Assembly: GCF_023534745.1 (NCBI RefSeq)
Contig: NZ_JAMHJQ010000007.1
Location: 174,497 to 238,496 of the forward strand
DNA length: 64,000 nucleotides
Direction of reading: 5' to 3'
Origin: Streptomyces sp. 35G-GA-8
GTDB lineage: Bacteria > Actinomycetota > Actinomycetes > Streptomycetales > Streptomycetaceae
Part shown: positions 61,433 through 64,000 of the stretch, piece by piece
How positions within the stretch are numbered: the first letter of the stretch is position 1
How the letters are laid out: the number at the start of each line of letters is the position of its first letter
Notes under the pieces: generated by a model
What the model was told of the DNA's origin: nothing
The model's input: the letters and a program-made list of their open reading frames with translations, nothing else
The model's database searches: none
Position numbers and translations under genes: made by a program

Positions 61433-62923
61433 ATGGATGTGAGGCGGCTGCCGCCCGAGCGCGCGCGGCGGGCCCGGACACGCGTGGGGATCGCGCTGGC
61501 GCACACCGCGCGGTCGGTACGACGCGAGGCGACGGACGGGTGGGCCACCGCCCGCCGGACCCCGCGCCGTACGGTCGCCGCCGGAACACTGGCGGCGGTG
61601 TCGGCGGCGGCCCTCGGGCTGATCCCCTTGCTGCTGTTGCCGCCGGAGCGGCCGGTACTGGCCGTGCTGGAGGCGCTGTACGCGGCGTGCCTGATACCAC
61701 TGCGGCGATACCGGCCGGTGGTGGCGGTCCTGGGCACGGGACCGCTGCTGGTCGGCCCCAATGTGTGGGTGCTGGCGCTGGTACCGCTGATCGTGGTGTC
61801 CGCCACCCGCCGGATCACCCCGCCCCGCCGGGCCTGGCTCGCGGCCGGGACCGCCTGCGCGGTGTGTGTCGTACTGACGGTCGCGGGAAGCCTGATCGTG
61901 CCCGGCCCCTGGCTGACGAACATGGCCGGGAACGCCGTCTCGGCCGTTCTCCTCGTACTGCTCCCCGCGCTCGCCGGAACACTGCTGGGGCGGCGCCGTC
62001 CCCTGGTCAGTCTGCTGCGGGAACGCAACGCCTATCTGGAACAGGCCCGTTCGCTGACGGCGGCGGCGGCGCGGATGGAGGAACGTACCCGTATCGCCGG
62101 TGAGATGCACGATCTCCTCGGCCACCGGCTGAGCCTGATCTCGGTGCACGCCGGGGCGCTGGAAATGGCCGCCGCGCGTCAGGCGCCACCGCTGGCGGAC
62201 CAGGCCGAGCTGCTGCGTACCACCGCCGGTACGGCGATGGAGGAACTGCGCGACATCCTGGGCCTGTTGCGGCGCGAGGAGGTGACATCGGAGCCCGAAG
62301 CGGGCCGGCCTGAAGCGGCCCGGGGAACGCGTGAGGACGTCGCCGACCTGGTGGCGGAGTCCCGCCGGGCGGGTGTCGCCGTCGAGCTGATCTGGTCGGT
62401 CCCCGACACGGCCGATCCGAGCCCGCGCACCCGCCAGTCGGTGCACCGCGTGGTCCGCGAGGGGCTGACGAACGTACTCAAGCACGCGTCAGGGGCGCCC
62501 ACGCGCGTGGAAGTCGTGGCGGTCACGGGCACCGCCGGCGAGATCGAGGTCTCCGTCACCAACACGGCGCCGCGCTCGGATCGTCACCCATGGCCCGGCA
62601 ACCGCAGTGGGCTGGTCGGCCTGGAGGAACGGATCACCCTGCTCGGCGGTTCGTTCACGGCGGGCCCGCTGCGGGGCGGCGGGTTCCGGGTGGCCGCGCG
62701 GCTGCCGTCGCGTCCGAACGGAATGCCCCCGCTCGCCGTCCCCCCGCCGCCCGCGAACGATCCGGCCGACGGCCCGACGGACCGCACGGGAACCCGCCCT
62801 CCCCTGTCGACGGAAGTCCTCACCTGGCCACGGGTGTTGGGCGCGGGCTGCGCCGCCGCGCTCGTCGTCCTGCCCACCGCGGCGTTCCTGTTCCTTCTGC
62901 TGGCCGTGGCCGTGCTGAAATGA
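61433..62923 (+). CDS. Sensor histidine kinase (HisKA_3), orphan
   Basis: A 496-residue membrane kinase of the NarL-partner type. Several membrane segments lie at about residues 45-185. The dimerisation/phospho-acceptor helix has His226 (GEMHDLLGHRLSLIS), and the ATPase domain has VREGLTNVLKHAS and GLVGLEERITLLGGSF. After a Pro-rich linker an extra membrane segment (about 470-495) ends the protein, which is unusual for the class. No response regulator gene is adjacent. The ATG at 61433 follows a GAGAGCGGGG stretch. Confidence 0.9.
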   Translation: MDVRRLPPERARRARTRVGIALAHTARSVRREATDGWATARRTPRRTVAAGTLAAVSAAALGLIPLLLLPPERPVLAVLEALYAACLIPLRRYRPVVAVLGTGPLLVGPNVWVLALVPLIVVSATRRITPPRRAWLAAGTACAVCVVLTVAGSLIVPGPWLTNMAGNAVSAVLLVLLPALAGTLLGRRRPLVSLLRERNAYLEQARSLTAAAARMEERTRIAGEMHDLLGHRLSLISVHAGALEMAAARQAPPLADQAELLRTTAGTAMEELRDILGLLRREEVTSEPEAGRPEAARGTREDVADLVAESRRAGVAVELIWSVPDTADPSPRTRQSVHRVVREGLTNVLKHASGAPTRVEVVAVTGTAGEIEVSVTNTAPRSDRHPWPGNRSGLVGLEERITLLGGSFTAGPLRGGGFRVAARLPSRPNGMPPLAVPPPPANDPADGPTDRTGTRPPLSTEVLTWPRVLGAGCAAALVVLPTAAFLFLLLAVAVLK

Positions 62924-62938
62924 CGGCGCCGACGGCTG

Positions 62939-63535
62939 TCAGGCCGCTGCTCTCGTGGGAAAGCACGCCAGCATCTGGTCGGCGATACCCCGCAGTTCAT
63001 CCCGCGACGCTCCCGAGGCCGCCTGAACGGCCAGCCCCTGGATGACGGTCATCAGGAGCCGTGCCAGGCCGGAGGGGTCACAATCCGACGGAAGCTCGCC
63101 ACGGTCGCGGAAAGCTCGCAGCCGGTGGCTCAGCAGATCGAGTTTGCTCCCGCTGACACGGGCCAGGACCTGCTGCGCGGTCCCCGAGCCGGCACCCACG
63201 AGAGCGCCATGGACGGACAGACAGCCGTGCGGGGTGTGGTCGCCGGCGACCGTATCGATGGCGGCGTCCAGGAGAGCGCGTACGAGCGCCGAAGCGGTCG
63301 GCTGTTCCAGGGCGGCTTCCAGGTATGCGCCTGGCCCGGCGAGGTAGCGCTCCAGGACACGCCTGAACAGAGTCTCCTTGTCGCCGAAGGCTCCGTAGAT
63401 GCTGGGGGCGCTCATACCCATGGCCGACGTGAGGTTGGAAACGGAGGTGCCCTCGTAGCCATGGGTCCAGAACATCAGCATGGCCGCGTCCAGGGCGGCA
63501 TCGGGGTCATAGCTGCGGGGACGGCCACCTGGCAT
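62939..63535 (-). CDS. TetR/AcrR-family regulator
   Basis: A 198-residue repressor. The N-terminal HTH domain (YDPDAALDAAMLMFWTHGYE and SVSNLTSAMGMSAPSIYGAF) is typical; the C-terminal ligand domain includes HGCLSVHGAL. It is divergent from the cupin gene, whose promoter carries a perfect palindrome over the predicted transcription start, so it probably represses that gene. It converges on the kinase gene with 15 bp between. Confidence 0.93.
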   Translation of the reverse strand: MPGGRPRSYDPDAALDAAMLMFWTHGYEGTSVSNLTSAMGMSAPSIYGAFGDKETLFRRVLERYLAGPGAYLEAALEQPTASALVRALLDAAIDTVAGDHTPHGCLSVHGALVGAGSGTAQQVLARVSGSKLDLLSHRLRAFRDRGELPSDCDPSGLARLLMTVIQGLAVQAASGASRDELRGIADQMLACFPTRAAA

Positions 63536-63653
63536 GGGGATGCCTCACCTTTCAAGCAGGTTTTCCCACGCTAACACGCCGGCGCGAACCCGACGCGGCC
63601 CCGACGCGGCCCCCAACTGGCGTGCGTCTCCCGGCGATCCGCCCCCCGAGTGA

Positions 63654-63696
63654 TTGACACGGAAGTCCCCCATGGCTAGTTTCCTAGCGATCGCTA
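63654..63696 (+). promoter_or_regulatory. Cupin gene promoter with TetR-type operator over the start site
   Basis: TTGACA (63654-63659), a 17-bp spacer and TAGTTT (63677-63682) form a strong promoter. The perfect palindrome TAGCGATCGCTA (63685-63696) covers the expected transcription start, and a partial copy (TATCGATC) follows at 63703-63710. This fits direct repression by the divergent TetR protein. Confidence 0.7.
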
Positions 63697-63730
63697 TAAA
63701 ACTATCGATCCGCTGAACGAGGAGCAGGAA

Positions 63731-64000
63731 TGAGCCTGTTACAGCCCGCCGCCAGTGACCCCCGGTACACCACGAGGAGCGCCGTCTACGTACCGCCCGG
63801 GGCAGGGAAGAACATCTGGGCCGCCGGTGACACCTACACCCTCAAGGTCGGAGCCGAGGAGACCAACGGATCCCTCACCTTGCTGGAGGCGACCGTGCCG
63901 CCCGGCGGAGGACCCGATCCGCATGTGCACAACGACCACGACGAAGCCTTCTACCTCATCTCCGGCGAGCTGGAATTCCTCAACGGGGACGAGTGGGTCA
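63731..64000 (+). CDS. Cupin-domain protein, 3' end outside the window
   Basis: The first 90 codons of a small cupin (quercetin-dioxygenase-like). The metal-binding motif starts at GGGPDPHVHNDHDEAFYLIS, followed by GELEF. The function is not known; such cupins often act as dioxygenases or isomerases. GAGGAG precedes the ATG. Codon 4 is TTA (63740-63742), a codon that needs the bldA tRNA in Streptomyces, so expression may be tied to development. The TetR gene lies divergently upstream. Confidence 0.88.

Overview
The window is high-GC actinobacterial DNA, almost certainly a Streptomyces chromosome. Coding density is high with strong GC3 bias, starts are ATG, GTG or TTG behind purine-rich ribosome binding sites, and many products have Tat or lipoprotein signals. 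Families typical of the genus are present (streptogrisin, RNase Sa-type ribonuclease, DUF6343, ANTAR regulator), and one gene carries a TTA (bldA-type) codon. I see no integrase, transposase, rRNA operon or CRISPR array.

Layout. 1-1.5 kb: a ferredoxin and its reductase, the reductase cut by the left edge. 1.8-10.5 kb: a secreted serine protease behind a LacI-like operator, a SNF2 helicase/SWIM protein pair, a slipin, a small lipoprotein, a two-helix membrane protein and a TPR protein. 10.5-24 kb: mostly core genes: coaE, a PAC2 protein, a secreted beta-helix protein, rpsA, a methyltransferase, hrpB, a lytic transglycosylase and polA. 24-27.7 kb: an FdhF/YdeP-type oxidoreductase with a palindromic operator, a hotdog thioesterase and a lipoprotein. 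28-33.7 kb: a complete five-gene branched-chain amino acid (Liv-type) ABC transporter operon. 33.7-36.1 kb: an ANTAR response regulator, a tRNA with a CAA anticodon, and pyruvate kinase. 36-43.3 kb: a SIMPL protein, a Tat-exported 5'-nucleotidase-like enzyme, a siderophore-type N-hydroxylase and aminopeptidase N.

The accessory part (43.3-64 kb) is richest. An AraC regulator overlaps a chorismate mutase gene and is divergent from a GH35 beta-galactosidase; a Tat-exported GH101 endo-alpha-N-acetylgalactosaminidase converges on the galactosidase. The same 12-base element, paired with a related half-site 21 or 22 bp away, lies upstream of both glycosidase genes. This suggests a small regulon for mucin-type O-glycan (Gal-GalNAc) use. 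Next come a secreted trypsin, a 100-bp block of 20-bp repeats, an HEXXH/zinc-ribbon protein, an ankyrin-HEAT protein, an RNase Sa-type RNase with a barstar-family inhibitor, an Lrp/AzlCD divergent pair whose transcripts look leaderless, a cold-shock protein with a DEAD-box helicase, a flavin-binding protein, an HTH/DUF4180 pair, a ClpN-like protein without an ATPase, an orphan histidine kinase, and a TetR/cupin pair with an operator over the predicted transcription start.

All calls come from reading the sequence. Family names are recognition by motif and overall similarity; no database search was run. Promoters, operators and terminators are predictions from sequence pattern alone.
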